Shown: positions 53,664-63,378 of the stretch, in pieces
Layout: each line of letters begins with the position of its first letter
How positions within the stretch are numbered: position 1 is the stretch's first letter
NCBI RefSeq assembly: GCF_007829835.1
Contig: NZ_VIWP01000004.1
Coordinates: 310,001-374,000 of the forward strand
DNA from: Neorhizobium alkalisoli
GTDB lineage: Bacteria; Pseudomonadota; Alphaproteobacteria; Rhizobiales; Rhizobiaceae
DNA: 64,000 nt
Direction of reading: 5' to 3'
Made by a program: the position numbers and the translations under genes
The notes under the pieces: generated by a model
What the model saw: only the letters and a program-made list of their open reading frames with translations
Database searches by the model: none
Told to the model about the DNA's origin: nothing

Positions 53664-53716
53664 AATCTATTCAGGAAACGCTTCAATTCCGGCCTTTCTT
53701 GCGTTATGAGCGGCTC

Positions 53717-55129
53717 ATGAACGAACACGTCTCCTGTCCCACGCCGGCCGAAGCGCCGGTCGATCGTCCCAACAGCAAAAAGGTCTTCATCAAGACCTAT
53801 GGCTGTCAGATGAATGTCTACGATTCCGTGCGCATGGGCGATGCGCTGGCGAGCGAGGGATATGTGACGACGGAAGAGATGGGCGAGGCCGATCTCGTTC
53901 TGCTCAATACCTGTCATATCCGCGAGAAGGCCGCCGAAAAGGTCTATTCGGCGCTTGGCCGTCTGCGCGACATGAAGAAGGCACGTGCCGCCGAAGGCCG
54001 CGAATTCCTGATCGGCGTTGCCGGCTGCGTCGCCCAGGCCGAAGGCGAGGAAATCGTTCGTCGCGCGCCCTCGGTCGATGTTGTCATCGGACCGCAGACC
54101 TATCACCGCCTGCCGGAAGCCTTGCGCAAGGCGCGCGCCGGCAAGGCCGTCGTCGATACGGAATATGCTGTCGAGGACAAGTTCGCGCATCTGCCGGCCA
54201 CCGAAAAGGCCGGAATTCGCGCCCGCGGCGTCACGGCGTTCCTCACCGTGCAGGAAGGCTGCGACAAGTTCTGCACCTTCTGCGTCGTGCCTTACACGCG
54301 CGGCTCCGAAGTTTCCCGTCCCGTGCAGCAGATCCTCGACGAGGCAAAGCGTCTTACCGAAAGCGGCGTGCGCGAAATCACGTTGCTCGGCCAGAACGTC
54401 AATGCCTGGCGCGCGGCCGGCCCGAACGGTGCCGACTGGGGCCTTGCCGATCTTCTCTATCGCCTCGCCGAAATTCCGGGCCTCGCCCGCCTGCGCTATA
54501 CGACCAGCCACCCGCGCGACATGGACGACCGGCTGATCGAGGCGCATCGCGATCTGCGCTCGCTGATGCCCTATCTGCATCTGCCCGTTCAGGCCGGTTC
54601 CGACCGTATCCTGAAGGCGATGAACCGCCGTCACACCGGCGCCGAATATCTGCGGCTGATCGAGCGCATCCGCAATGCCCGTCCCGACATCGCGATGTCC
54701 GGCGATTTCATCGTCGGTTTCCCCGGCGAAACCGATCAGGACTTTGAAGACACGCTGAAAATGGTCGAGGAAGTGAACTACGCCTCGGCCTTCTCGTTCA
54801 AATATTCGACCCGCCCCGGTACGCCCGGCGCCGATCTCACCGATCAGGTGGCCGAGGAAATAAAGGCCGAACGTCTGGAAAGACTGCAGGCCCTGCTCTT
54901 GAAACAGCAGGCCGACTTCGCCAAATCCTGTATCGGCAAGACCATCGACCTGCTTCTGGAAAAGCCCGGTCGCATGCCTGGCCAGGTCATCGGACGCTCA
55001 CCTTGGCTTCAGTCTGTGAATGTTGATGCAAAAACATCGCAAATCGGTGAGATTATCCGTGTACGAATCATTGGAACCGGCCCGAACAGCTTGTTTGCCG
55101 AACCAGCAGAGAGTTTAATCGGAGCTTGA
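53717..55129 (+). CDS. miaB: MiaB, tRNA-2-methylthio-N6-dimethylallyladenosine synthase
   Basis: MiaB adds the methylthio group to i6A37 in tRNA. The 470-residue product has the N-terminal UPF0004 domain ([12 protein letters not shown], Cys30) holding one 4Fe-4S cluster. The radical-SAM motif CxxxCxxC is at Cys182, Cys186 and Cys189 (CDKFCTFC), and the C-terminal TRAM domain ([26 protein letters not shown]) follows. ATG 53717 gives the usual length; the longer frame from 53558 lies in the repeat. It begins the miaB-phoH-ybeY-corC-lnt unit. Confidence 0.97.
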   Translation: MNEHVSCPTPAEAPVDRPNSKKVFIKTYGCQMNVYDSVRMGDALASEGYVTTEEMGEADLVLLNTCHIREKAAEKVYSALGRLRDMKKARAAEGREFLIGVAGCVAQAEGEEIVRRAPSVDVVIGPQTYHRLPEALRKARAGKAVVDTEYAVEDKFAHLPATEKAGIRARGVTAFLTVQEGCDKFCTFCVVPYTRGSEVSRPVQQILDEAKRLTESGVREITLLGQNVNAWRAAGPNGADWGLADLLYRLAEIPGLARLRYTTSHPRDMDDRLIEAHRDLRSLMPYLHLPVQAGSDRILKAMNRRHTGAEYLRLIERIRNARPDIAMSGDFIVGFPGETDQDFEDTLKMVEEVNYASAFSFKYSTRPGTPGADLTDQVAEEIKAERLERLQALLLKQQADFAKSCIGKTIDLLLEKPGRMPGQVIGRSPWLQSVNVDAKTSQIGEIIRVRIIGTGPNSLFAEPAESLIGA

Positions 55130-55151
55130 GGTTAACTGGGAGATTGCCTGC

Positions 55152-56207
55152 TTGAACGGACGTGAATTGGCTTCTTCATCCGCGCGCCAGCCCCGCACCG
55201 CCGCGACCGACGCCAATCACTTTGTCCTGACGTTTGAGAACAACAGGTTCGCCAGCGAGCTTTTCGGCCAATTCGACCAGAACCTGAAACTGCTGGAGCA
55301 GCGGCTCAATATCGATGCCCGTCCGCGCGGCAATTCGGTTGCGATCTCCGGCGACGTCATGGCCACCAATCAGGCCCGTCGCGCACTCGATTTCCTTTAT
55401 GAACGTCTCCAGAAAGGCGGCTCCGTGGAAGCATCCGACGTCGAAGGCGCAATCCGCATGGCCCAGGCGGCCGACGACCAGCTGCAGCTGCCGACCATGG
55501 AGAAGAAGGCAAAACTCTCCATGAGCCAGATTTCCACCAAGAAGAAGACGATCGTTGCCCGCACGCCGACGCAGGACGCCTATATGCGCGCCCTGGAGCG
55601 CTCGGAACTCGTCTTCGGCGTCGGCCCGGCCGGTACCGGTAAGACCTATCTCGCCGTTGCCCATGCCGCCCAGCTGCTGGAGCGCGGCGCCGTCGACAAG
55701 ATCATCCTGTCGCGTCCTGCCGTCGAAGCCGGCGAACGCCTCGGCTTCCTGCCCGGCGACATGAAGGAAAAGGTCGATCCCTATCTGCGGCCGCTTTATG
55801 ACGCGCTCTACGACATGATGCCGGGCGACAAGGTGGAGCGGGCAATCACGGCCGGCGTCATCGAAATCGCGCCACTCGCCTTCATGCGCGGTCGCACGCT
55901 GTCGAATGCCGCGATCATCCTCGACGAGGCGCAGAACACGACCTCGATGCAGATGAAGATGTTTTTGACCCGTCTCGGCGAAGGCGGCCGGATGATCATC
56001 ACCGGCGACCCGAGCCAGGTGGACCTTCCGCGCGGCGTCAAATCCGGTCTGGTCGAGGCGCTGCAGATCCTGAAGGGTGTCGAAGGCATTTCGGTGATCA
56101 AATTCAAGGATACCGATGTCGTGCGCCATCCGCTGGTCGGCCGCATCGTCAAGGCCTATGACGCGCAATATGCCGTTCACGAGGAAAGCGAGGATCTGGA
56201 CCGGTAA
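55152..56207 (+). CDS. ybeZ: PhoH-like ATPase (YbeZ)
   Basis: The 351-residue protein has a P-loop at residues 158-165 (GPAGTGKT), the PhoH signature SRPAVEAGERLGFLPGDMKEK and Walker B AIILDEAQNTT, then ITGDPSQVDLP. YbeZ works with the RNase YbeY encoded 20 bp downstream in rRNA processing and ribosome quality control. It uses TTG at 55152. It lies 22 bp after miaB. Confidence 0.94.
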   Translation: MNGRELASSSARQPRTAATDANHFVLTFENNRFASELFGQFDQNLKLLEQRLNIDARPRGNSVAISGDVMATNQARRALDFLYERLQKGGSVEASDVEGAIRMAQAADDQLQLPTMEKKAKLSMSQISTKKKTIVARTPTQDAYMRALERSELVFGVGPAGTGKTYLAVAHAAQLLERGAVDKIILSRPAVEAGERLGFLPGDMKEKVDPYLRPLYDALYDMMPGDKVERAITAGVIEIAPLAFMRGRTLSNAAIILDEAQNTTSMQMKMFLTRLGEGGRMIITGDPSQVDLPRGVKSGLVEALQILKGVEGISVIKFKDTDVVRHPLVGRIVKAYDAQYAVHEESEDLDR

Positions 56208-56227
56208 TCCCGGCCGGATCACTATTC

Positions 56228-56737
56228 ATGCCCGAACTCGATATTCAGATCAGTGTGGAAGACGAAGGCTGGCCGCAAGAGCCGGCCCTGGAGGCGTTGA
56301 GCCTCAAGGTTCTTGGCGCTGCCGCCGCGTTTCTTGCCAAAAACGAAGACCAGCCCTTCCCGAAAATGGCGCCGGAAGTCTCGCTTGTCTTCACGAATGA
56401 TGCGGCAATCAAAGAAATCAACGCCGAGTGGCGCGGCAAGGACAAGCCGACCAACGTCTTGTCTTTCCCCGCTTTTCCGCTTGAACCGGGCGGCATGCCC
56501 GGCCCGATGCTGGGCGATATCGTCGTCGCCCGCGAAACTGTCGAGCGGGAAGCGGTTGATCTCGACAAGACTTTCGACGATCATCTGACCCATCTACTCG
56601 TCCATGGGTTCCTGCATTTGTTCGGCTACGACCATATCGAAACGGAAGAAGCCGAAGAAATGGAAGCCCTGGAAACTAGCATTTTGGCCGAACTCGGCCT
56701 ATCTGACCCCTATGCGGGGCAGGACCCGTTAACATAG
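56228..56737 (+). CDS. ybeY: YbeY endoribonuclease (rRNA maturation factor)
   Basis: The 169-residue protein has the zinc motif HGFLHLFGYDH, with His126, His130 and His136, plus NVLSFPAF and GDIVVA typical of YbeY. It acts in 16S rRNA 3' maturation and 70S quality control. It lies between the PhoH-like gene and corC, as in many proteobacteria. Confidence 0.97.
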   Translation: MPELDIQISVEDEGWPQEPALEALSLKVLGAAAAFLAKNEDQPFPKMAPEVSLVFTNDAAIKEINAEWRGKDKPTNVLSFPAFPLEPGGMPGPMLGDIVVARETVEREAVDLDKTFDDHLTHLLVHGFLHLFGYDHIETEEAEEMEALETSILAELGLSDPYAGQDPLT

Positions 56738-56746
56738 TTTGAGATT

Positions 56747-57913
56747 ATGAACGACTTTTCGACAAGCAATGCCCGCGAGGGCAAGGACTCCGAAGCCTCC
56801 TCGGACGAGGGCAGTAGTCACTCTAGGGAACCTCTTGCGAGGAACCATCACTCCTTCTGGTCGCGCGCGCTTCGGCTGCTGCGGCCGTCTCAGGGAGAGC
56901 AGTTGCGCGAGGATCTCGCCGACGCCCTGATGACTGACACCAATGTCAGCAATGCCTTTTCGCCCGAAGAGCGGGCGATGCTTCATAATATCCTTCGCTT
57001 CCGCGAGGTCCGCGTCGAGGACATCATGGTGCCGCGCGCCGATATCGAAGCTGTCGATATGGGCATGACGATCGGCGATCTGATGATCCATTTCGAAGAG
57101 ACCGGCCGCTCGCGCATGCCGGTCTATGGCGACAATCTCGATGATGCCCGCGGCTTTGTCCATATCCGCGATCTTCTCTCCTATCTGGCCAAGCAAGCAC
57201 GTAACAAGCGCCGCACCAGCGGCCGCGCTTCTGCATCTGCTGCTGCCGTTACCGCCGAAAAGCCGGAAAAGGCGGTCCGCACGCCGCGCGCTGCCTTCGA
57301 TCTTGGTCGTGTCGATCTCGAGCAGACGGTCGCCGAGGCTGGCCTGATCCGCAAAATCCTGTTCGTGCCGCCGTCCATGCTGGCCTCCGACCTGCTGCAG
57401 AGCATGCAGGCGGCCCGCACCCAGCTGGCGCTGGTGATCGACGAATATGGCGGCACCGATGGTCTCGTCTCCCATGAAGACATCGTCGAAATGGTGATCG
57501 GCGATGTCGAGGACGAGCACGACAATGACGAGGTCATGTTCTCGCAGACCGGCGAAGACGTGTTTCTCGCAGACGCCCGCGTCGAACTCGAGGAAATCGC
57601 CGAGGCGATCGGTCCCGATTTCGATATTCGCGACCGTCTCGAGGATGTCGATACGTTGGGCGGCCTGATCTTCTCGGCGCTTGGCCGTATTCCGGTGCGC
57701 GGCGAGGTCGTTCAGGCGGTGCCGGGCTTCGAATTCCAGATCCTCGATGCCGATCCGCGCCGCATCAAGCGCGTTCGCATCATGCGCAAGCGCGCTCTCG
57801 TCCGCCGTCGTCTGAAAGGGGAGGGGGAACTTCTTCTCACCGATCAGCAGCAGCATCCGGCAGCTCTCCTGCCGCCGCCGAGCCGGCCGGAAGGGGATCA
57901 GCCACAGCGCTGA
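56747..57913 (+). CDS. CorC/TlyC-type CBS-domain protein (hemolysin family)
   Basis: The 388-residue protein carries two CBS domains (around VEDIMVPRADIEAV and LQSMQAARTQLALVIDEYGGTDGLV) and a C-terminal CorC_HlyC domain (DTLGGLIFSALGRIPVRGE). The N-terminal 40 residues are low-complexity, rich in Ser, Glu and Asp. No DUF21 membrane domain is seen, so it is the soluble CorC form linked to magnesium/cobalt efflux rather than a hemolysin. An Ala/Lys-rich insert (near residues 147-180) lies between the CBS parts. It starts 9 bp after ybeY. Confidence 0.9.
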   Translation: MNDFSTSNAREGKDSEASSDEGSSHSREPLARNHHSFWSRALRLLRPSQGEQLREDLADALMTDTNVSNAFSPEERAMLHNILRFREVRVEDIMVPRADIEAVDMGMTIGDLMIHFEETGRSRMPVYGDNLDDARGFVHIRDLLSYLAKQARNKRRTSGRASASAAAVTAEKPEKAVRTPRAAFDLGRVDLEQTVAEAGLIRKILFVPPSMLASDLLQSMQAARTQLALVIDEYGGTDGLVSHEDIVEMVIGDVEDEHDNDEVMFSQTGEDVFLADARVELEEIAEAIGPDFDIRDRLEDVDTLGGLIFSALGRIPVRGEVVQAVPGFEFQILDADPRRIKRVRIMRKRALVRRRLKGEGELLLTDQQQHPAALLPPPSRPEGDQPQR

Positions 57914-57996
57914 CTTTCAACGCCCGGCTTCGGGACAAGCCGCATTTTTTTTGGAAGACTGCGGCGGCTGATTCGGGGCGCGTGAAGGGGACATTG

Positions 57997-59598
57997 ATGG
58001 AGCGGCTGGCAGGCAGGATCATGCTTCTCTGGGGCTGGCCGCGCGCAATATTGGCTATTCTGGCCGGCGCGCTTGGCGCGCTTGCTTTGCCGCCCTTCGG
58101 TTTCTTCGCGGCCTTCTTCGTCTCTTTCACGGTCTTCGTCTGGCTGATGGACGGCACGACCGGTCATCCGAATGGTGGCCTGTTCAGCCGTGCCCGCTCG
58201 GCGTTTTTCCTCGGCTGGCTGTTCGGCTTCGGTTATTTCGTCGCCGGCCTCTGGTGGCTCGGCAATGCGCTGCTGGTCGACGCCGAGGAATTCGCCTGGG
58301 CGCTGCCGCTCGCCGTCTTCGGCCTGCCGGCCTATCTGGCGCTGTTTTACGGTCTGGCAGCGCTTGTCGCCCGCATCCTCTGGTCGGACGGGCTGGGGCG
58401 TATTGCCGCACTCGCCTTCAGTTTTGGCCTTGCCGAGTGGCTTAGAAGTTTCGTGCTGACCGGCTTCCCCTGGAACGCGATCGGCTATGGCGCCATGCCG
58501 ATGCCGATCATGATGCAGTCTGCGGCCCCGCTTGGCATTTTCGGCGTCACGGTTCTCGCTGTCTTCGTTTTCTCCGCGCCAGCACTAATCGGCACGAAAA
58601 AGGGCATGGGGTTGGGCCTCGCCGTCGCGGCGCTTCTCTTCTGCGCCCATTTCGGTTTCGGTTATTGGCGGCTTCACGGTGCGGATGCTGCGGTCGCTGC
58701 TGCCTCGAAGGATCCTATCGAAGTGAGGATCGTCCAGCCGCTGATCGACCAGTCGCGCAAGCTGGACGACAATGAAAGGCACTCGATCTTCGAGGAACAT
58801 CTGACGCTCTCGGCGCTGCCACCGCAGAACGGCGGCAAGAGACCCGATGTCATTGTCTGGCCCGAGACCTCCATCCCCTTCATATTGACCGACAATCCGG
58901 ATGCCCTGTCGCGCATCGCTGATGTCCTGCAGGACGGTCAGGTGCTGATCACCGGCGCCGTGCGCGCTGAAAATGCCGGTGTCGGTTTTGCGCCGCGTTA
59001 TTACAATTCCATCTATGTCATCGACAGTCAGGGCCAGATCATTTCGGCCTCCGACAAGGTGCATCTCGTCCCGTACGGCGAATATGTGCCCTACGAGGAT
59101 CTGCTGAGGCAGGTCGGCATAACCGATGCGATCGCCATGCCGGGCGGCTTTTCCGCCGCCTCGACCCGCTCGCTGCTCACGCTTCCCGGTGGCCGCAGCT
59201 TTTATCCTCTGATCTGCTACGAGGCGATCTTCCCCGACGAGATCGATGACTCGGTGGAGCGCACCAGTGCGCTTCTCAACGTCACCAATGATGGCTGGTT
59301 CGGGGCCACGCCCGGCCCTTACCAGCATTTCCTCCAGGCCCGCATCCGTGCGGTCGAAACCGGCCTGCCGTTGATTCGCAGTGCAAATACCGGAGTTTCC
59401 GCCTTTGTGGACCCTTTCGGCAGGGTCGTGGAGGGGATGGACTACAATCAAAAAGGTGTGATCGATTCAACCATCGGGAGCATACCTGTTGCGCATTGGT
59501 ACGCACATACCCGTCAGAGTTACTTCTGGTTGGTAATGGTTGTAATGTTGTCGATTGCAGCGATCTCGCGCACAAGTTTTAAATTTAAGAAGAATTGA
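57997..59598 (+). CDS. lnt: Apolipoprotein N-acyltransferase
   Basis: Lnt adds the third acyl chain to lipoproteins. The 533-residue product has about six N-terminal membrane helices, a periplasmic nitrilase-like domain and a last C-terminal helix. The Glu of WPETSIPFI, the Lys of DKVHLVPYGEYVP and the Cys of LICYEAIFP form the catalytic triad. ATG 57997 is chosen (AAGGGGA 6 nt upstream); a GTG at 57982 is in frame. It works downstream of LspA, also in this window. Confidence 0.95.
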   Translation: MERLAGRIMLLWGWPRAILAILAGALGALALPPFGFFAAFFVSFTVFVWLMDGTTGHPNGGLFSRARSAFFLGWLFGFGYFVAGLWWLGNALLVDAEEFAWALPLAVFGLPAYLALFYGLAALVARILWSDGLGRIAALAFSFGLAEWLRSFVLTGFPWNAIGYGAMPMPIMMQSAAPLGIFGVTVLAVFVFSAPALIGTKKGMGLGLAVAALLFCAHFGFGYWRLHGADAAVAAASKDPIEVRIVQPLIDQSRKLDDNERHSIFEEHLTLSALPPQNGGKRPDVIVWPETSIPFILTDNPDALSRIADVLQDGQVLITGAVRAENAGVGFAPRYYNSIYVIDSQGQIISASDKVHLVPYGEYVPYEDLLRQVGITDAIAMPGGFSAASTRSLLTLPGGRSFYPLICYEAIFPDEIDDSVERTSALLNVTNDGWFGATPGPYQHFLQARIRAVETGLPLIRSANTGVSAFVDPFGRVVEGMDYNQKGVIDSTIGSIPVAHWYAHTRQSYFWLVMVVMLSIAAISRTSFKFKKN

Positions 59599-59665
59599 CC
59601 AAAAACCCCTAAAATTGCATAGTGCCTGAGCCTCTAGTCCCGCCATGCGCTTCAACTGTTGGAAC

Positions 59666-59682
59666 CGTTGTGCCTAACAACG
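59666..59682. promoter_or_regulatory. Possible operator dyad upstream of XRE regulator
   Basis: CGTTGT-GCCTA-ACAACG is a perfect 6-bp inverted repeat with a 5-bp centre, 64 bp before the XRE start codon. Size and symmetry suit a dimeric HTH protein, so autoregulation is possible. No second copy was found nearby. Confidence 0.35.
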
Positions 59683-59746
59683 CGAAGTGTATCCCCCACA
59701 CGCGGACACCAGGTTGGATAGACAGCAACTTTATCAGGACGTCGTT

Positions 59747-60166
59747 ATGATCGAGAATAAAAAGAAGCCGAACCCGATAGATATTCATGTCGGGAGTCGG
59801 ATTCGTTTGCGTCGGACTATGCTTGGAATGAGCCAGGAAAAATTGGGGGAAAGCCTTGGCATTACATTCCAGCAGATCCAGAAATACGAAAAGGGAACGA
59901 ACCGCGTCGGCGCAAGCCGTCTGCAGAACATTTCCAGCATCCTGAACGTTCCGGTTTCATTCTTCTTCGAAGATGCCCCGGGTGATCAGGCCGGTGGTGC
60001 GAACGGGATGGCGGAGGCGTCCAGCTCGAACTACGTGGTCGACTTCCTGTCGTCCTCTGAAGGCCTTCAGCTGAACCGCGCTTTTGTAAAGATCGCCGAC
60101 CCGAAGGTTCGCCGTCGTCTCGTCGATCTCGTCAAGTCGCTCGCAGCGGATGCCGAAGTGGAATAA
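59747..60166 (+). CDS. XRE-family transcriptional regulator
   Basis: The 139-residue protein has an HTH_3 domain at about residues 12-70 (VGSRIRLRRTMLGMSQEKLGESLGITFQQIQKYEKG) followed by a short C-terminal helical domain. It is the regulator that I recall sitting between lnt and metK across Rhizobiaceae (PhrR-like), probably acting in stress or cell-cycle control; the target is unknown. ATG 59747 is preferred over 59687, which adds an improbable tail. A terminator follows 25 bp after the stop. Confidence 0.9.
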   Translation: MIENKKKPNPIDIHVGSRIRLRRTMLGMSQEKLGESLGITFQQIQKYEKGTNRVGASRLQNISSILNVPVSFFFEDAPGDQAGGANGMAEASSSNYVVDFLSSSEGLQLNRAFVKIADPKVRRRLVDLVKSLAADAEVE

Positions 60167-60191
60167 CCGGTCCTATCCGGCTTCTTTGAAA

Positions 60192-60217
60192 AAGCGGCTT
60201 TCAGGGCCGCTTTTTTT
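60192..60217 (+). terminator. Intrinsic terminator after XRE gene
   Basis: AAGCGGC (60192-60198) pairs with GCCGCTT (60206-60212) around TTTCAGG, with seven T in a row. It separates the XRE gene from metK. Confidence 0.87.
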
Positions 60218-60251
60218 ATGCGTGCGATTGCGCACGAAAACCCCACGTTCA

Positions 60252-60273
60252 CACATAAAGATATATTTATGTG
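60252..60273. promoter_or_regulatory. Long dyad upstream of metK, candidate SahR-type operator
   Basis: CACATAAA (60252-60259) and TTTATGTG (60266-60273) are perfect 8-bp inverted arms around GATATA. The inner ATAAAGATAT half resembles operators that I recall for the ArsR-family SAM/SAH-cycle regulator SahR. It lies 70 bp before the metK start and just after the XRE terminator, where a metK promoter should be. Confidence 0.5.
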
Positions 60274-60343
60274 GTTGTACGCTTGTTTTCGAGCCGCCGA
60301 CTCAGTACACAAGCTTGGTCTATTCTTTGAGGGGAATCCCGTA

Positions 60344-61603
60344 ATGCGCGCTAGCTACCTGTTCACGAGCGAGTCTGTGGCCGAGGGCCATCCGGACAAG
60401 GTTTGTGACCGTATTTCCGATGAAATCGTGGATCTCGTCTATCGCGAGGCTGCCAAGACCGGAGTTGATCCCTGGTCGGTGCGCATCGCCTGCGAGACGC
60501 TCGCCACCACCAATCGCGTCATCATCGCCGGTGAAGTCCGTCTTCCGCCGAGCCTGATGAAGAAGGACAAGAACGGCAACGACGTCATCAACCCGTCGAA
60601 GTTCAAGTCCGCTGCCCGCAAGGCGATCCGCGACATCGGCTACGAGCAGGACGGCTTCCATTGGAAGACTGTCAAGATCGACGTTCTCCTGCATTCGCAG
60701 TCTGCCGATATCGCCCAGGGCGTTGACAGCGCAGCCGACAAGCAGGGCGACGAAGGTGCCGGTGACCAGGGCATCATGTTCGGTTACGCCTGCAAGGAAA
60801 CGCCGGACCTCATGCCGGCTCCGATCTATTATTCGCACAAGATCCTGCAGCTCCTCGCAACCGCCCGCAAGAAGGGCGAGGGCGAAGCTGCCAAGCTTGG
60901 CCCTGACGCCAAGAGCCAGGTCACCGTCCGTTACGAAAACGGCAAGCCCGCCGCCGTCGACTCGATCGTCCTCTCCACCCAGCATCTCGATGAGAACTGG
61001 GATTCGAAGAAGGTTCGCCAGGTCGTCGAGCCCTATATCAAGGAAGCTCTCGGCGAACTGCCGATTGCTGCCGATTGCAAGTGGTACATCAACCCCACCG
61101 GCAAGTTCGTCATCGGTGGTCCGGATGGTGATGCTGGCCTGACCGGCCGCAAGATCATCGTCGACACTTACGGCGGTGCTGCTCCGCACGGCGGCGGCGC
61201 ATTCTCCGGCAAGGACACGACCAAGGTCGACCGTTCGGCTGCTTACGCTGCCCGTTACCTCGCCAAGAACGTCGTTGCTGCCGGCTTTGCCGAACGTTGC
61301 ACGATCCAGATCTCCTACGCGATCGGCATTGCCCAGCCGCTGTCGATCTATGTCGATCTGCACGGCACCGGCCATGGCGTTACCGAAGATCAGGTCGAAG
61401 CCGCGATCCGCAAGGTCATGGACCTGTCGCCGACCGGCATCCGCCGCCACCTCGACCTCAACAAGCCGATCTACGCGAAGACTTCTGCCTACGGCCATTT
61501 CGGCCGCAAGTCTGGTCGCGACGGCTCGTTCTCCTGGGAAAAGACGGATCTCGTCAAGCCGCTCAAGGAAGCGATGAAGGCCGAAGTTCTGCAGGCTGCC
61601 TGA
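60344..61603 (+). CDS. metK: S-adenosylmethionine synthetase
   Basis: MetK makes SAM from methionine and ATP. The 419-residue protein begins [23 protein letters not shown] and carries [12 protein letters not shown] (ATP and loop), GGGAFSGKD (P-loop-like) and the C-terminal [11 protein letters not shown] 60344 follows GAGGGG; the frame starting at 60218 is only upstream sequence. It has its own dyad upstream and a terminator 32 bp downstream. It supplies the many SAM-dependent enzymes in this window. Confidence 0.98.
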   Translation: MRASYLFTSESVAEGHPDKVCDRISDEIVDLVYREAAKTGVDPWSVRIACETLATTNRVIIAGEVRLPPSLMKKDKNGNDVINPSKFKSAARKAIRDIGYEQDGFHWKTVKIDVLLHSQSADIAQGVDSAADKQGDEGAGDQGIMFGYACKETPDLMPAPIYYSHKILQLLATARKKGEGEAAKLGPDAKSQVTVRYENGKPAAVDSIVLSTQHLDENWDSKKVRQVVEPYIKEALGELPIAADCKWYINPTGKFVIGGPDGDAGLTGRKIIVDTYGGAAPHGGGAFSGKDTTKVDRSAAYAARYLAKNVVAAGFAERCTIQISYAIGIAQPLSIYVDLHGTGHGVTEDQVEAAIRKVMDLSPTGIRRHLDLNKPIYAKTSAYGHFGRKSGRDGSFSWEKTDLVKPLKEAMKAEVLQAA

Positions 61604-61635
61604 TCGGCCTTTACGAACGACCCCAGAAAACAGTA

Positions 61636-61670
61636 AAGCGGGTGCCTTCGCGCGAAGGCGCCCGCTTTGT
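61636..61670 (+). terminator. Intrinsic terminator after metK
   Basis: A 14-bp stem starts AAGCGGG-T-GCCTTC and closes with GAAGGC-G-CCCGCTT, followed by TGT. The T-run is short, but the stem is very strong and lies 32 bp after the stop. Confidence 0.75.
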
Positions 61671-61712
61671 CATTACGAGAGCCGGCTTTGTTACTATGAG
61701 AGACTGTGAAGC

Positions 61713-62414
61713 ATGACCGACCAGCAGCATCCAGGCCGCGCCACCGAAGCCTTTTTCGGCCGCCGCAAGGGCAAGGCACTCCGCGAGCGTCAGGCGGAGG
61801 GCATGGCGACGCTTCTGCCGCAGCTGAAGCTCGACCTTCAGACACCGGCGCCGGCCTCCCTGGTCGAGTTGTTTCAGGCGCCCGTCGAAAATATCCGCAT
61901 GGAAATCGGTTTCGGCGGCGGCGAACATCTCATTCACCGCGCCCAGGAAAATCCCGCGACCGGCTTTATCGGCGTCGAGCCCTTCGTCAATTCGATGGCA
62001 AAGCTGATCACCCGCGTCGAGGATCTCGGGCTTAAAAACATCCGCGTCTATGATGATGACGCCACGCAGGTACTGGACTGGCTTCCGGAGGCCTCTGTCG
62101 GCCGTATCGATCTGCTCTATCCCGATCCGTGGCCGAAGCGGAAGCATTGGAAAAGGCGGTTCGTTTCGCAGGTCAATCTCGACCGTTTTCATCGGGTGCT
62201 GAAACCCGGCGGCCTTTTCTGTTTCGCGTCCGACATCGATACCTATGTCAACTGGACGCTGATCCATTGCCGCGATCACGGCGGCTTTGCATGGCAGGCC
62301 GAGCAGTCTTCCGACTGGCTGACGCCCTTTGCCGGCTGGCCTGGCACGCGTTACGAAAACAAGGCCCGCCGCGAAGGCCGCTCATCGGCCTATCTGATCT
62401 TCAAGAGAACCTGA
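61713..62414 (+). CDS. trmB: tRNA (guanine-N7-)-methyltransferase
   Basis: The 233-residue enzyme has motif I as [13 protein letters not shown], and [14 protein letters not shown], the TrmB signature. It makes m7G46 in tRNA. The C-terminal [13 protein letters not shown] is typical. It follows metK by 109 bp beyond the terminator and converges on the DUF1150 gene. Confidence 0.97.
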   Translation: MTDQQHPGRATEAFFGRRKGKALRERQAEGMATLLPQLKLDLQTPAPASLVELFQAPVENIRMEIGFGGGEHLIHRAQENPATGFIGVEPFVNSMAKLITRVEDLGLKNIRVYDDDATQVLDWLPEASVGRIDLLYPDPWPKRKHWKRRFVSQVNLDRFHRVLKPGGLFCFASDIDTYVNWTLIHCRDHGGFAWQAEQSSDWLTPFAGWPGTRYENKARREGRSSAYLIFKRT

Positions 62415-62439
62415 CGTCGTCAGGTTCCACGCATGACAA

Positions 62440-62697
62440 TCAGTGCAGGCTGACCGTCTTCAGGTCGTCTTCAGCGGCCTTGAAGAAGGTGCTGGAACGG
62501 TTATCGGTGAGGAGGATCGGCGTACCGTCGGCGCCGAACAGAGCCCACAGATCGAGGCTCGGATCGATATCGGGAGCTTCCGGGAAACAGCGGGAAACTT
62601 CATCCGATTTCATCTTGCGAATGTACCCAACCTCGCCGTTGCCGAGGTGTTCGAGCTGGGACTGCGTCAAACGCGTATTCGCTTCTTTCAAGAGCAT
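62440..62697 (-). CDS. DUF1150 family protein
   Basis: This 85-residue protein with YIRKMKSDEVSRCFPEAPDIDPSLDLWALFGADGTPILLTDNR matches DUF1150, a small family of alphaproteobacteria that is usually next to a small heat-shock gene, as here. GGAGG precedes the ATG. It is 45 bp downstream of the Hsp20 gene and is probably cotranscribed with it. Function unknown; the context suggests a stress role. Confidence 0.87.
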   Translation of the reverse strand: MLLKEANTRLTQSQLEHLGNGEVGYIRKMKSDEVSRCFPEAPDIDPSLDLWALFGADGTPILLTDNRSSTFFKAAEDDLKTVSLH

Positions 62698-62742
62698 TCC
62701 TGCCTCCAGTAGTGAGGGCGCATCAGCGATGATGCTGATGCT

Positions 62743-63162
62743 CTACTGTGAGACGGAAATGTTAATTTTTCGCACTACGCGGTCGGGTTCCAGGCGGGTG
62801 AGGTCGATCGAAAGAAGGCCATTCTTGAGGACGGCGCCAGACACTTCCATGCCGTCTGCAAGTACGAAAATCCGCTGAAACTGGCGCGCTGCGATGCCGC
62901 GATAGAGATATTCCCGCTCGCCCTGATCGACCTGTCGGCCACGGATAAAAAGTTGATTTTCTTCGGTCGTCACGTCGAGTTCGGCTTCGGAAAACCCGGC
63001 AACGGCAAGTGTGATTCGCAACAGATCGGTCGTCGCGGTGCGAATGCGCTCGATATTGTAGGGCGGATAGCCATCATTGCCCTTGCTCAAGCGTTCAAGC
63101 GTCTTTTCCATGGCGTCGAAGCCCAGAAGCAGCGGGCTTGCGAACGGCGTCGTCCGGCTCAT
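62743..63162 (-). CDS. Small heat-shock protein (Hsp20/IbpA family)
   Basis: The 139-residue protein has an alpha-crystallin domain: YPPYNIERIRTATTDLLRITLAVAGF, then RGRQVDQGEREYLYRGIAARQFQRIF and the beta9-like LKNGLLSIDLTRLEP. It ends with an IxI-type tail, KINISVSQ. It holds unfolded proteins for DnaK-GrpE. No ROSE-type thermosensor hairpin is clear in the 5' leader. AAGGA lies 7 nt upstream of the ATG. Confidence 0.93.
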   Translation of the reverse strand: MSRTTPFASPLLLGFDAMEKTLERLSKGNDGYPPYNIERIRTATTDLLRITLAVAGFSEAELDVTTEENQLFIRGRQVDQGEREYLYRGIAARQFQRIFVLADGMEVSGAVLKNGLLSIDLTRLEPDRVVRKINISVSQ

Positions 63163-63378
63163 CGAGACAGTCCTTGTTTAAGCGACCTGGTCTGGTTCAC
63201 ACGACCTTGCCAACGTCCGTAAGGCCCGCCGACGCCCTCTATATGGGGGCTTGCCCGATTGATCGCAAGCCGATCCCGGGGCTGAAGCCCGAGACTTGAC
63301 AATCGCGGCCAAGCCAGCCCAGAAACCCATAAGAAATCAGGGCCCGTCATAAATCAGGGGAAGCCCATGGGAGAGATC

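Noticed and set aside
60167..60343. SAM-II or SAM-V riboswitch before metK
   Set aside because: The expected pseudoknot consensus was not recognised; the region is explained by a terminator and a protein-operator-like dyad.
63163..63260. ROSE RNA thermometer before the small heat-shock gene
   Set aside because: The characteristic short segment pairing with the AAGGA ribosome site was not found in the leader.
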